DNA of 64,000 nucleotides from positions 23,537,001 to 23,601,000 of the forward strand of contig NC_133180.1 in the NCBI RefSeq assembly GCF_049306965.1, read 5' to 3'. Below the pieces are notes generated by a model that saw only the letters and a program-made list of their open reading frames with translations, was not told the origin of the DNA and made no database searches. Position numbers and translations under genes: made by a program. This stretch comes from Danio rerio (Eukaryota > Chordata > Actinopteri > Cypriniformes > Danionidae). Shown piece after piece: positions 22,001 through 32,940 of the stretch; the first letter of the stretch is position 1; each line of letters begins with the position of its first letter.

Positions 22001-25000
22001 GCAAGTTGAGAATCAACAGACTTGTGAAAGAAAAACCATATCAGAGCTGCGCTATTCTTAAAGTGACAGCGCGCAATATCCTTACTGCCACCTATTTTTA
22101 TTATTAATCAAACAACAAAAGGAGAGAATCCCTCACTGCTCTTGACTGAAGGACTGCTTTAGCTGAAGTTTTTTTCTTACAGTGAAGATGCTTAAAGCAC
22201 AGTTTAAACAACAGATTTAATAACTCGTTTCTAATAACCAATTTCTTTTATCTTTGCCATGATGACAGTACATTATTTTTACTAGATATTTTTCAAGATA
22301 TACTATTTAGCTTAAAGTGACATTCAAAAGCTTAATTAGGGTAATTAGGCAAGTCATTGTATAACAGTAGTTTCTTCTGCAGACAATCAAAAATATATAT
22401 AGCTTAAGGGGGCTAATGATATTGAGCTAATAAAATAAGTTTCAAAATATTTAAACCAGCTTTTATTCTAGCTGAAATAAAACAAATAAGCCTTTCTCCA
22501 GAAGAAAAAATATTATAGGAAATATTGTGAAAAATTCCTCTGTTAAACATCATTTGGAAAATATTCATATATAAAAAAAATTCACAGAAGGACGAATAAT
22601 TTTGACTTCACGATTGTTTAAAACGATCATCAGTTAATTACAATTATGACCTAAATAATCGTGATTATGATTTTTCCCATAATCGAGCAGCCCTAGTGCA
22701 AAGCGAGAGAAAGTTTTCCACTGGTTAATTGATTGCGAATGTTTGACTTTCTTGGCCGGTTACAAAAAAAAAAATTGTAAAAGGATGACAAAAATAGTGA
22801 TATTCATGCATCACCACCAAATATACTCGGGCAGCTGTAATATACCTGGGCAGCACGCCCAAGTAAAGTCTATGGCTGCGTCCGAAACCGCATACTTCCA
22901 TACTATACAGTACGCTAAAATCAGTATGCGAGCCGAGTAGTATGTCCGAATTCATAGAATTCAAAAATCAGTAGGCGAGAAGTACCCGGATGACTTACTA
23001 CTTCCGGCGAGATTCTGAAATGCGCATCCCATGCACGCTGCGCTATACCATAATGCCCCATGAGAGAAATCATGAATGGAAGTGAGGCAACGCAACTGAC
23101 GCAGGTAGGTCACGTGACCATGACAAAATGGCGGATGTAGTACGTCCGAATTCCATTCATACTTTTCACATTCATACTGTATAGAACGTACTTTTCTAAG
23201 GGCCGAGTAGTATGTTTAAATTCAAATGCAGTACCTACTAAGTAGTAGGCTGTTTCGGACCCAGCCCCTGTTTAACTTTGGAATGCAGTGAATTGCGAAA
23301 CTTGTTGCACGAGCTTGCGTTTCCGGTCGGTCACATTCGTGTGTGTATAAATAAAAGTCTATGAGGCAAGAGTGCAGTGTGACTGCAGCTTAAGTGGTAA
23401 ATTGGTGATTGGAAATAATGTGTAACCACTCTTCTAAATTTTCTCACCTGTTACTGGTTCAGAAGGCGGGGCCTCATCAGCTGTTGGCTGGCTGGCTTCA
23501 ACTGGGGGAGGCGTCAACGGAATGGCTTCTTTGGCAGGGGGTGGGGCAACAAAAGCAGGTCCCTCATCTAATATGGTTGGGGTGAAGTCATCAGGAAGGA
23601 CAGGTTCAGGGGATGTGGCTTCCTCCACTGTGGGTGTGATCTCCTCTATAACAGCTATAAGTACAGGGACTTCAAGTTCTGGGACAATTTCTGGATCAGA
23701 TTCCACAACAGAAGTGACTTCCGTCTCAGAGGAAGGTGTTGGCTCAGGAGCAGTGTCTATAACGGCGCCAGCAGCTGGGGCTTCAAGAGGCTCAATGGTG
23801 CTTTCTTTGACTGTTTCAGCTAGGGGTTCTGGAGAAGGTTCAGGGGTGGATTCTGCATCTGGAACAGTATCTTCGACAGGGGCAGCTTCTGTAACTGGGG
23901 CAGCTTCAAGAGCAGGTGCTGGGGTAGGTTCAGATGGTGGAGCAGAAGTTCCAGATGCTACATCAACAACAGGAGGAGGATCTGCAACATCAGCTGTTGG
24001 TGATAATTCCACTGATGGGACAACGTCTGGTACTGGTGTAACATCCTGTTCTGGAGTCGCAGAGGCCACATCAGATTCAGGTGGGAGTTCAGAAAGTGCT
24101 TTTGTGGGTGATTCAGTATCTGGGCTTTGTACTGCAGCAGCAGACTTGGGAGAAAAAAAATAAATATATATACATTAGTGTGTGTGTATGTATGTATGTA
24201 TGCATGCATGTAGATATATATATATATATATACATTAATCAAAAAATGAATTGTGGCGAGTTAAAATTGGATTGAGGCGGAGTAAACATCAATGGATTTT
24301 TTTGACTTTGCAAATGAACGTACAATATGAAATATATCTTTAAAGGTTAACATAACTTATTTTTAGTATGAATGTGTGTAGCTTACCTCCACATTTACAA
24401 CAGACTTGACGACATCTTCCTTTGGTTTGGATTTAAACATTGAAGCAACAGATGAGCTGACACTATACACCTTTTTACCTGTGATCTATGAAAATTAAGG
24501 AAGAAAAACAACTATATTAACATATTTGAGAGGATAAGAGAAAAGGTTTCCTTAGCATTAAGAGAAATTTACATCACATTTCTAACCTGATATTACATGA
24601 AATTCAGCGATCAGATCAAAAGTGGTCTAATGCGGCTCATTACTGTTTTTACCTGGTTTTAACGTGCTTTTTGTGTGCTGCAGACCTTTCTTATTTTTCA
24701 TCATTTGCAGAAGTGCTAATGAGGTGCACAATTACTATTAACCAAAACCCATTTTGCTTTTTATGGGTGATCAAGAAAATGTGTATAAAGCGATTATAAT
24801 TATCAGAACTTCTTGTATAACAGTGTAATACGAATTCATTGTTTTGTGCTATTCCTCACAACACTTCCAAAAAAAAATACACTAGTGGAAAGTAGGTGTT
24901 TTTTTGTGGCTGTTTTAACACATTTAACCATCTCAGCATTTGAAGTATGAAAGCAACCCCATTAGCACTTTGAATTAGCATCATCCACTAGCAATTGGAT

Positions 25001-28000
25001 CAACCAAACAAAACAAACATATTTAAATACCAGGGTCTTTTTAAAGTACCTTTAGAGCTCCCACAGTCTGTGTAGGGTAACATACTGCAGTACCAGCTGA
25101 AGCCAGTCCAAGAGGTACAACAATCCTCTTCAATCGAGAGCCTAAACAAAAATCACACAATTAAACACGAGCTGCTTTCTAATGAAATTATATAGCAAAA
25201 ACCAACCTTTACCACAATAATAGTGATATAAAATGTGTATTGCGGAGTGGTGCGATAAATGAAACTTAGTTAAGGTGCCAAGAATTTGTGAACTGCATGC
25301 ATATGTTTATCCAAATTTGACCAATCAGATGGGGCATTACTGTCTTTATACCTGAACCTAGTGCCTCAGAGCATAGAGTTGCAAATAAAAACTAATGGAG
25401 GGAGTAGAGACAAGTGGGAAAATGACAAAAACGAATAAGAATCGGAATATCTGCCATAGTTTTTAGTCATTTATAGTGTTTTAAACTCTAGGCCGGATTC
25501 AAAAACAAGGCTAAGCTTAAGCCAGGGCTAGGTTTTGGAAAATGTAGTTAATTAGGCAGCGTTTATAAAAATTAATTTGAAAAACACATAACTGGTGTGT
25601 ATCTTGAAACTATTCTATTCTGGCACTGAAGAATGTTTTGTTTTTGTAAGTAGGTAAATGTTTATTTATATAGCACCTTTCCCAGACATTGAGTCACAAA
25701 GTGCTTTACAATTAGAGAAAACCAGAAAACAGGCAAAAGAAAACGTATAAATAAAAGTAATCACATTAAAACAGGTTAAAATCCAAGTACAGAAATACAA
25801 ATACTGTCAATTAAAAGCTTGACCAAAAATGTGTCTTTAAACGCTTTTTAAAAAGTTCAACTGATCCCAGAATTCTCAGTGCATGAGGGAGAGAGTTCCA
25901 GAACCTTGGTGCCACAACACAGAAGGCAAAGTCACCTTTACTCTCAAGACAAGTTCTGGGAATGGCTAAAAGGTCTTTGCCAGAAGACCTCAGAGACCGG
26001 CTACATGAGTGACTAGTAAAAGATCTTGAATATACAGGGGTGCTTGACCATGCAGAACTCTATATCTAATGTCTAGAATCTTAAAATTTACTCTAAAACT
26101 AATAGGAAGCCAGTGAAGTGGTTTAAGCACAGGAGCTGGTTAAAAGCCGCTGCACAACTTGCAATCAATCCATGAAAGATTTGTTCAGACAAGTGAACAG
26201 AACAGTAATCCAACCATGAAGAGACAAAGGCACGGACAAGCATCTTCATCTCATCCTTTGAAACAATATTTCAGATTTTTTTGTGATGTAACCAAGTTAT
26301 TTTAGTTAAAACTGTGGCGTGTCCCTTTAAGAGATCATCCATTATTCAAATTTCATATCAAGTTAGGTCCAACCTTGGTTCACTATGAGAGTTGGTTTAA
26401 TATTGTTACACCCCGAGTTTGCACCTAGACATTGCTCTTTATTTATTTTTTTGTTGTTATTGCTTAAATTACATCATTTAAATTACTCACTCTCAGGGCC
26501 ATTTATATCGAAGTTGATATTTAGCCTCACCATATTGCTGTTTTGAAACATTTAGATTTTTTATGAGGTGGGTTGTTAGCCCAACGCTCTGCCCTGAACC
26601 AGGACAGGACATACACTATGGACAATTTAGCCAACCCAATTCACCTATAGTGCATGTCTTTGGACTTGTGGGGAAAACTGGAGCACCCAGAGGGAACCCA
26701 TGTGAACACGAGGAGAACATTTTAAAAGCATTTTAAAAAGTTAAGGAAAAATAGCAATTCTTAAGCGAAATGTTTAGGAAATATCGATATCGGTACTCAA
26801 CAATTATAGAGCATATCTTTGCGTATTTTCCCAGTATCTTCATGCAGCTTGACTTTCTAATCAATTTAAAGAGTAAAACAACAAACAATAATCACACAGT
26901 CAGTCTACCTTTGCGTGCCAGAATCAGGCCACCCAATCCAGACACACCGATGATGGTCACTCTAGGCAGAAAGCCAGGAGGTGGATCTCGAAGGAAGTGA
27001 TATGTGTCTAAAACCAGAGAAGGTCAAAGGTCAGATTCAGTCAGTGCCTCCATACTGCTCATTCACACACACAAGTCAGGCTCACCTTGCCCAGACTGGT
27101 AAAGCGATATCACCCCGACTTTGACTGAAGTGAGGCCATTCTATTAATAGAGAATAATAATGATAATATAGATAAAAAATATTTAAGCTCCACCTTTTTT
27201 AACATTCTTCAATGACAAGCAAACTCAGTAATCACAGTGTGTGGATCAGACCTGCACAGCTCTGACATAAGGCTGCAGGCCGACTCTCACAGATCCCAGA
27301 CCAGTCTGAACCAAACCAGGCTGCTCCTCCACAAACTGCACAGCACGGCCATCTGGAGAGTAGATGGACAACTGGACAGACAGACAAATTCAGACTTTCG
27401 TTTCTGGAGTTTGTAACATTTTCAATATTTCGAACAAAGCTAGTCATGTTATCAAGTCATGTAGTCAAATTATTAGTGCAACTAAAATAGCTGTTTATTA
27501 TATTTTACAGTTTATTGTATTCCTGTAATGGCAAAGCTGAATTTCCAGCAGCTATTACAGTAGCCTTCAAGTGTCACATTATGTTTCAGAAATCATTTGA
27601 TTATGCTGAATTTGTGCTGAACTACATTTCATATTTTCATATAAAAGCAGTGATCTAATATTTTTGTGGAAACTTGTATTTTGCATTTTGAGGATCTGTT
27701 AATCCTGATCTAATAAGGAATCTTTGAACGTTCAAAAGAACAGCATAATTTTGAAATACAGATAGTTTGTATAATAGAAATGTCTGATGATTGTAATTTC
27801 GTGCTTAAAGTATTATTTCTTCACCCAAAAATATTGTGTGTCCCCCAAATTTCTAAATGGTGGTGTACAAAGGTCCTGTCCTGTCTTGGCAAGATGGGAA
27901 CCAATTGAACAAAACGCATCTTTATATCAGATGTAAAAAGGGCTTCAGCAGCCATTACATTAACACTATCGCTAATCCAGCATCAGAGCAGTTTTTAAGG

Positions 28001-31000
28001 CTAAACATATTCCATTATTCATCATCTTCAGTAACATCTGTGCCTCTAAATCATGAGATGTCAAGGAGAACTTTAAAGTTGATTCGATTAGATTTGTATG
28101 CAACTCATGTTGCACATTTTATTGATATAAAGCAAGGGTGTGCAAACTCAATCCTGGAGGGTTGGTGTCCTGCAAAGTTTAGTTCCAACCTCAATCAGAC
28201 ACACTTGGGCAAGCGAATCAAGCTTTTACTGGGCTTTTTAGGGTGCTTTCACACCTGTGAATCGATTCAGTTGTTACGAAACAGAGATTAAAATTGTTAC
28301 ATTGTTGCTCTTTGCTCTTGGAGCGGTTCGCTTTCACACTACAAAGTTTCTAATCAGACCAAAAGAGCTAAAACAAGTCACGTGCGAGTAAACTCTCCTT
28401 ACATTGGTCAGAGTGTCAGGGTTTATTTTGCAGCTTCCCACTAAGCTGTCAGGAGAGGTGGTGGTTTGATGGTGATTGACAGGGTGCACGCGCGCGATGT
28501 GTCTGAGGAGAGATGCGGTGGGGAGGGGTGAGAAGGGTGCGCGACGATGCCTATTTGAGGACCGGGAGGGAGACGCAAGATTACCAAGAGATCATCACTT
28601 GTTTGCAGGCATCCGGAGACTCGCGAAATTTCCCGCCCTACTCATAATTCTCTTTTCATATGGCCGTAAGCCTATTACATATCCATAAAACACTGTGATA
28701 TAACCGTGCTCGGATCGGATCGCATTCTCACTGCAATCGAACCGCTCTAGGGTTTGTTTCAATCGAGCCAAGACCACCTCATTCAAGCGATCTCGGAACA
28801 ATTAGTTTGGCGCGGAACAGAGTGCGATTGCCCTGTTCACATATGCCAAACGAACCGCGCTAACTGGGCAAACGAGATACGTTCCGAAACAAAAGTGTAG
28901 GTGTGAAAGCACCCTTAGAAACATCCATGCAGGTGTGTTGAGGAAGTTGGAGCTTAAATCTCCAGGGCACCAGCCCTCCAGGATCGAGTTTGGACACCCC
29001 TGATATAGAAACAAGTATGTGCATTTTGAAAATATTGGCAACAAGTTTTTGATTGAAAACAGCACAGTAAAATTGTGGCATTAATAGTGACAAAAAATGT
29101 TTGCAGTTATTTTTAAGTGCAAATTATTATATGTTCAAAATGTATACACAAGAAATGCACAATTTAGAATAAAGACCAGAGGAGTCAGTAACATGTTTTG
29201 TTAATGTAGTTGGCATTACAAACAAGAAATAAACGCACTGTAAATGTGGTGTAAAACAGTGAGTGCTGTTATGGTGTGGACTACTGCAAAATGTCTTTTC
29301 TTACCTCTCTTGGAGATATCAGCTCTTCATTTGTTTTCTCATTCAGTGAATAAATTCTAAATGAGCCCAAACCCACTACAGCAGCAGCAGGAATGGCTGC
29401 ATACTTCAGAATCTGAGGACCAATGTAAATATTCATTAAGACTGACACAAACATGCAGATTTTAGACCATCACACATTCACTCATCGGCCAATTTATTAG
29501 GTACACTCGTTCAACTGCTCGTTAACGCAAATTTCTATTCAGCCAATCACATGGCAGCAACTCAACGCATTTAGGCATGTAGACAGGGTCAAGATGATCT
29601 GCTGCAGTTTAAACCGAGCAAGAAATGTGATTTAAGAGACTTTGAATGTGGCATGGATGTTGGTGCCAGATTTTAGTATTTCAGAAACTGCTAATCTACT
29701 GCGATTTTCATGCACAGCCATCTCTAGGGTTTATAGAAAATGGTCAGAAAATATCCAGTTAGCGGCAGTTCTTTGTGCGCAAATGCCTTGTTGATGCCAG
29801 AGGTCTGAAGAGAATGGCCAGACTTGTTTGAGCAGATGGAAAGGCAACTCAAATAACCACTTCTTACAACTGAGGTATGCAGAAGAGCATCTGTGAATGC
29901 ACAACACATCCATGGTGGATGGGCTACAGCAGCAGATCACACCGGGTGCCACTCCTGTCAGCTAAGAACAGAAAACTGAGGCTACAATTCACACAGGCTC
30001 ACCAAAATTAGACAATAGAAGATTGAAAAAACGTTGCCTGGTCTGATGAGTCTCAATTTCTGCTGCAACATTTGAATGCTAGGGTCAGAATTTGGCGTTA
30101 ATAACATGAAAGCATGGATCCATCCTACCTTGTATCAACAAATCAGGCAGGTGGTGGTGGTATAAGGTATGGGGGATATTTTCTTCCCACACTTTAGGCT
30201 CATTGGTACCAAATCAAATTCAGAAACAGCGTGATGCTATCATGTCAATACGGACCAAAATCGCTGAGGAATATTTGTAGTACCTTGATAAGTCTATCCC
30301 ACGAAGGATTAAGGCAGTTCTGAAGGCAAAAGGGGGACCAACGGGTTACTAGTAAGGTGTACCTAATAAAGTGGTCAGTGAGTGTATGATAACAAAATTA
30401 TCGGCACAAATTGATAACAGGCACCGTATTATCTAGAAAAAGCACAGGCTTAAATATGAAAGATTTTATTCTCAATAATTAATGCACAATACGTTGTACA
30501 GTTTGTTTCAGCTTGTTCATATTTGGTATTACTGTTGCTCATAACCATAAACAGGCTTTAAGTGCTGTGTGGTTTTCAATAAAACATGTTTGTCCTGGCT
30601 AAGCCTTCTCTCTCTCTTTCAGCTCCTTGATGATCTTCCCATAAGCACTTTATCTGTATTAGTTTAATGAACTGAAGCAAGAGAAGACACTTTAGCGCGT
30701 GTAATAATCCATCTTGAGTCCTCAGATTGGCAGAGAAGACAACGTATCTAAAAATTTAGCAGATTATATGGAGTCATGTCCAGAAAACGAGGTCTAGCAG
30801 CAGAGTATGGTGTAAAAACCCAGTGAAGGCGCTCGTTCATGAGTGTGCGAGAGTGAGTTTGTCAAAAGCACGTTCTTCGCTCTGTTTAATAAACACTGCG
30901 TTCGTGCTCGGAATAACAGCTACATCGTGTAACTCTTCGTGAGAAATGCTGATTGATAACATGAGTGATACTGTCATGTATAAGTCATACATTATGTAAG

Positions 31001-31058
31001 AACACGCATGATCTTATGTACCAACTCAGCTGGAAGAGAAACTCACCTTGGCCGCCAT
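18979..31058 (-). CDS. apool: MICOS complex subunit MIC27 (apolipoprotein O-like), 9 coding exons
   Basis: Exons in transcript order: 31058-31047 (MAAK), 29412-29305, 27371-27252, 27140-27086, 27007-26909, 25141-25050, 24485-24387, 24144-23448, 19067-18979. All junctions are GT-AG and in phase; total 1371 nt, 456 residues. MIC27 is an inner-mitochondrial-membrane protein of the MICOS complex at crista junctions and binds cardiolipin (family knowledge). Visible: a hydrophobic N-terminal stretch (residues 8-22), the VEEQPG motif, DPPPGFLPR followed by a Gly-rich membrane segment (about 115-129), ARKGSRLKR, a second hydrophobic segment with AVCYP (about 138-153), TGKKVYS, and a C-terminus PDPSLLDHGQSNPEDADMYSTRS closely matching human APOOL. 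ARKGS...AVCYP and the tail favour APOOL over its paralogue APOO. Human APOOL is about 268 residues; the excess is mostly exon 8 (232 codons rich in Pro, Glu, Ala, Thr and Val). Confidence 0.94.
19360..19796. mobile_element. Diverged hAT-like remnant (apool last intron)
   Basis: ACTAGGACTGCGAGATAATG at the left and GATATATTGTGCAGCCCTA at the right resemble the inverted ends (TAGGGCTGCACGATA type) of fish hAT elements. The interior is not recognisable. Confidence 0.45.
20514..21048. mobile_element. Harbinger-type non-autonomous element with TTA duplication
   Basis: Ends AGGCTGATTTATAGTTCTGC and AACGCAGAAGTATAAATCAG+CCT are inverted repeats of about 24 bp. TTA flanks both sides (20511-20513 and 21049-21051), the PIF/Harbinger signature. 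The open frame 20832-21101 crosses the right end and is not a gene. Confidence 0.8.
21625..22695. mobile_element. hAT-type element with perfect 8-bp target duplication
   Basis: Starts TAGGGCTGTGCAATTTTGG and ends AATCGAGCAGCCCTA. An identical GTGCAAAG lies on each side (21617-21624 and 22696-22703). It contains a copy of the CAGTTGAAGTCAG element (22210-22612). No transposase frame is seen. Confidence 0.85.
22210..22612. mobile_element. CAGTTGAAGTCAG-family element nested in the hAT copy
   Basis: Aligns by eye with 13875-14345 (TTCTTTTATCTTTGCC, TTTTTCAAGATATACT, AACAAATAAGCCTTTCTCC, GACGAATAATTTTGACTTCA). The left end is eroded. Confidence 0.65.
22874..23266. mobile_element. GGCTGCGTCCGAAA-type MITE
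   Basis: GGCTGCGTCCGAAACCGCAT at the left and TAGGCTGTTTCGGACCCAGCC at the right are inverted ends. AGTAGTATGTCCGAATTCAT repeats as CGAGTAGTATGTTTAAATTC inside. It is a common cyprinid DNA element; the superfamily is not settled by a target duplication here. Confidence 0.7.
23448..24144 (-). CDS. apool: apool exon 8: long acidic Pro/Glu/Ala/Val-rich segment
   Basis: This single exon of 232 codons plus one base supplies half of the protein. It starts SAAAVQSPDTESPTKALSEL and is built of loosely repeated EP-, AP-, VE- and PTP-type motifs with almost no basic residues, which predicts an acidic, disordered tail. No domain is recognisable. If the GTGAGA donor at 23447-23442 is not used, the frame stops at once with GEKI and TAG (23434-23436), giving a protein of about 431 residues without the conserved terminus. 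The tail faces whichever compartment the second membrane segment dictates; I cannot decide that from sequence. Confidence 0.9.
24160..24236. repeat. GT/ATGT and AT simple repeats (apool intron 7)
   Basis: TGTGTGTGTATGTATGTATG then GCATGCATG and (AT)n at 24212-24232. Simple sequence just upstream of the exon 8 acceptor on the minus strand. Confidence 0.8.
25490..26290. repeat. Interspersed repeat, possibly a LINE 3' tail (apool intron 5)
   Basis: Text such as TTTATTTATATAGCACCTTT, GTGCTTTACAATTAGAG, GAGTTCCAGAACCTTGGTGC, AGAACTCTATATCTAATGTC and AAGCCAGTGAAGTGG is that of a widespread fish repeat with a stem-like GCACCTTT.../...AAAGTGCTTT end. No reverse-transcriptase frame is visible; the family is uncertain. 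Confidence 0.45.
26600..26728 (-). repeat. DANA SINE fragment (apool intron 5)
   Basis: The minus strand reads TTCTCCTCGTGTTCACATGG, CTCCAGTTTTCCCCACAAG, TGAATTGGGTTGGCTAAATT, the middle part of a DANA SINE. Both ends are lost. Confidence 0.7.
28133..29002. mobile_element. hAT-type palindromic MITE interrupted by a Harbinger element
   Basis: Outer ends CAAGGGTGTGCAAACTCAAT and GAGTTTGGACACCCCTG with near-identical 8-bp flanks (ATATAAAG at 28125-28132, ATATAGAA at 29003-29010). Internal GGAGGG.TGGTG.CCTG is mirrored on the right (CACCAGCCCTCCAGGAT). Confidence 0.75.
28241..28914. mobile_element. Harbinger-type element with TTA duplication
   Basis: Ends GGGTGCTTTCACACCT and AGGTGTGAAAGCACCC are a perfect 16-bp inverted repeat. 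TTA flanks both sides (28238-28240, 28915-28917). The GC-rich interior has short open frames without motifs. A related fragment lies at about 36620-36820. Confidence 0.85.
29479..30384 (+). mobile_element. Tc1-like transposon, deleted copy keeping the N-terminal half (apool intron 1)
   Basis: Same family as 15064-15689 (ends CACTCATCGGCCAATTTATT and AATAAAGTGGTCAGTGAGTG). It retains the sequence of the N-terminal and central transposase with several frame breaks, but lacks the block encoding YFQQDN to SPDQNP. Non-autonomous. Confidence 0.85.
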
Positions 31059-31150
31059 GCCAGTCCCGCCCCCTTCAGTCTCAGTACGGAAAGCAAGAGG
31101 AGTCAAGCAAGATCTCAGAGCGCGAAAGAATATTCTAGATGACGTTTTCA
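31059..31150 (-). promoter_or_regulatory. apool: apool core promoter region
   Basis: Immediately upstream of the apool ATG (31058) is a GC-rich stretch with a CCCGCCCCC GC box (about 31067-31075). A TGACGTTT CRE-like half site occurs at about 31140. No TATA box is visible, as expected for a housekeeping mitochondrial gene. The transcription start is not determined. Confidence 0.45.
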
Positions 31151-31739
31151 TATAATTTATAATAATATTTATTTGTTGTTTAAATTATATAAAATTATTA
31201 TACATACATGCTATTCTCTCAGTGTATGTTGTTGCTTAATAGATGCATTTGCATTGTTTCACACTTCTCATAATTAAGGGTTTATATCTTGTAGTTTCAT
31301 TTGTAACAAAGCAACACAATTGTGAGGAAGTCACAGTTCTCAGAAAAAAAAATGCTGTATAGATGTGAACTTATAATATTTACAATTGTGAAATAAACAC
31401 TGATTGATATGTCCCTCTAATATTTTACTTCCCCACACACAATTCCCTTATTATTTTTTACGTCTCAAAATGTTTATTTCTCTGAATTGTTAGATTTCAG
31501 AAAATCATTTGTATCTAATAATTGTATAAAACTTCAAGAGGCTAGCTTTTGTATTCTATGTGTTTGTACTTTCTAGAAATTGTTTTCTATTTAAATAAAC
31601 AATTGTTTCTAAAACTCGATTTTATAATGATTGTTTATGTCTGTACAAATCAATGCAAGTAGGGGAAAAAGCAAGTGAATCTGACCCATATGTACGTAAA
31701 TATTTATAGATCTGACAGATCAGTAAAAACACCCAAACT

Positions 31740-32060
31740 CTTGTTAAGCCAATCAAAAGGGGCGTGGCCGATTTAAATTATGAAGGAGCGCGTGCGTGAG
31801 CGAGCGGGACTCCACGCCAGAGAATATTTTGAAAGACAGTAAAAAGACATATTGTTGAAAAGCGTATTTGTATTATTATTATTTTTTAGCAAAAAACGAA
31901 GGCATTTATAAGGAATATCGCTGGAGATACTGAAGTGAACTGAGGAGTTTTAACTTTTGGACCAAGCAAGAGGGCCAGCCCTTAACTTTCTAGCACACGT
32001 TAGAGAGCGAGAAGGACCTAAACGCCCAAGTTGCTTGGTTTGTGGTCGACACGTACGTAA
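31740..32060 (+). promoter_or_regulatory. Promoter-like segment and possible first exon facing right; gene unassigned
   Basis: About 690 bp from the apool start, sequence with a CCAAT box (in CCAATCAAAAGG), an adjoining GGGGCGTGGC KLF/Sp-type box and a TTTAAAT element is followed by CpG-richer sequence and then a donor-like CGACAC|GTACGT at about 32050. This is the layout of a promoter and first exon on the plus strand, divergent from apool. No plus-strand coding exon could be tied to it downstream, where the plus strand is antisense to cnksr2. A reading frame at 31957-32178 has no recognisable similarity. Confidence 0.35.
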
Positions 32061-32689
32061 CACTGGCTTTTGCAATGTTTGTTTGTATCAAAGTATGCTT
32101 TGTTGTTATTTTAGCTATTTAAACAGGCCATTTTCAGTGTCAGTTGTCTGCATAATCTGTAATGTTAGCATTTTTTGAGTTTAGCTAGAGGAGCATTAGG
32201 TTGTTTATTTTAGATTTTTATTACAGTGTTTTGAATATGTAGTTTTTCTCAGCTTACTGATCATACAAAATGCAGTTTGGTTGTACACTTGAAGCAGCTT
32301 TCCAAACACAACAACTCTGAGTTGTCTGTGATTTCATGAAAAAAAATGTTGTATCTACAAGTTTGATCACTTTTACTAAAAATGCAAAAGATTAACAATT
32401 TTTTTATTTTCATATTTTTATAAAGGCTGGACACATAGGGTGAAACAATTTTGACCCACTTGCTATAAAACCATTTTTACACCACAAAAACTGCACACTA
32501 ATGCAGACTCCATGATGTAGGGGATTTGCTCTCGTATTTAAAGTCCACATAAAAGCAAAATGTACGTTTATTTACTTGGTTTATTTTGCTGAATAAGTTA
32601 ATACACTGAAAAAAAGTTTGTTTTTGTAATCTTCATTGAATAATCAATACATTTGGAGTGTCCGCCCTTCTGTTGACATTAACCAACAC

Positions 32690-32940
32690 AATCTCACAGC
32701 AATTCGTAATTTTTTGATTTAATGGCTAATTCGTATAGATTTGTACAATCACATTCACACAATTTAGTACTATTTGCTCATCCCTCAATGATGGTTGGGT
32801 TTAGGGGCGGGGATGGGTACCACGCTTCTTTTTAAAATCATACATTTTCATACAGCTGAACTCATATGAATTAGCCACTAAACTGACAAAACTTCGAATA
32901 CTTAAGTTTACTCGTGAGATCAGGCTGTGTCTGCCTGGGG
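32690..32940. repeat. Interspersed repeat with GAATTAGCCA motifs
   Basis: CACAATCTCACAGCAATTCG at the left and TTTACTCGTGAGATCAGGCTG at the right, with GGTTGGGTTTAGGGGCGGG in the middle, match a common zebrafish repeat. The ends are weakly inverse. Confidence 0.5.

Larger units (their letters stand above)
21207..23391. mobile_element. Outer GGTCACACTAG-type element carrying two insertions (apool last intron)
   Basis: GCCGTGGTCACACTAGACTT at the left and AAGAGTGCAGTGTGACTGCA at the right are diverged inverted ends. GGCGGGATTAAACAA.ATTATTA and AAAAGTCTATG also occur in the related element at 47630-47810. It is interrupted by the hAT copy at 21625-22695 and the MITE at 22874-23266. Confidence 0.6.

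Noticed and set aside
23522-24163. 213-codon plus-strand open frame, Gly/Ser/Thr-rich
   Set aside because: It is the antisense shadow of apool exon 8; the Pro/Glu codons of the real frame exclude stops on the other strand.
24387-31058. Naming the MICOS gene apoo (MIC26) because human APOO lies near CNKSR2 on Xp
   Set aside because: ARKGS, AVCYP, VEEQPG and the DHGQSNPEDADMYSTRS tail fit APOOL (MIC27) clearly better than APOO.
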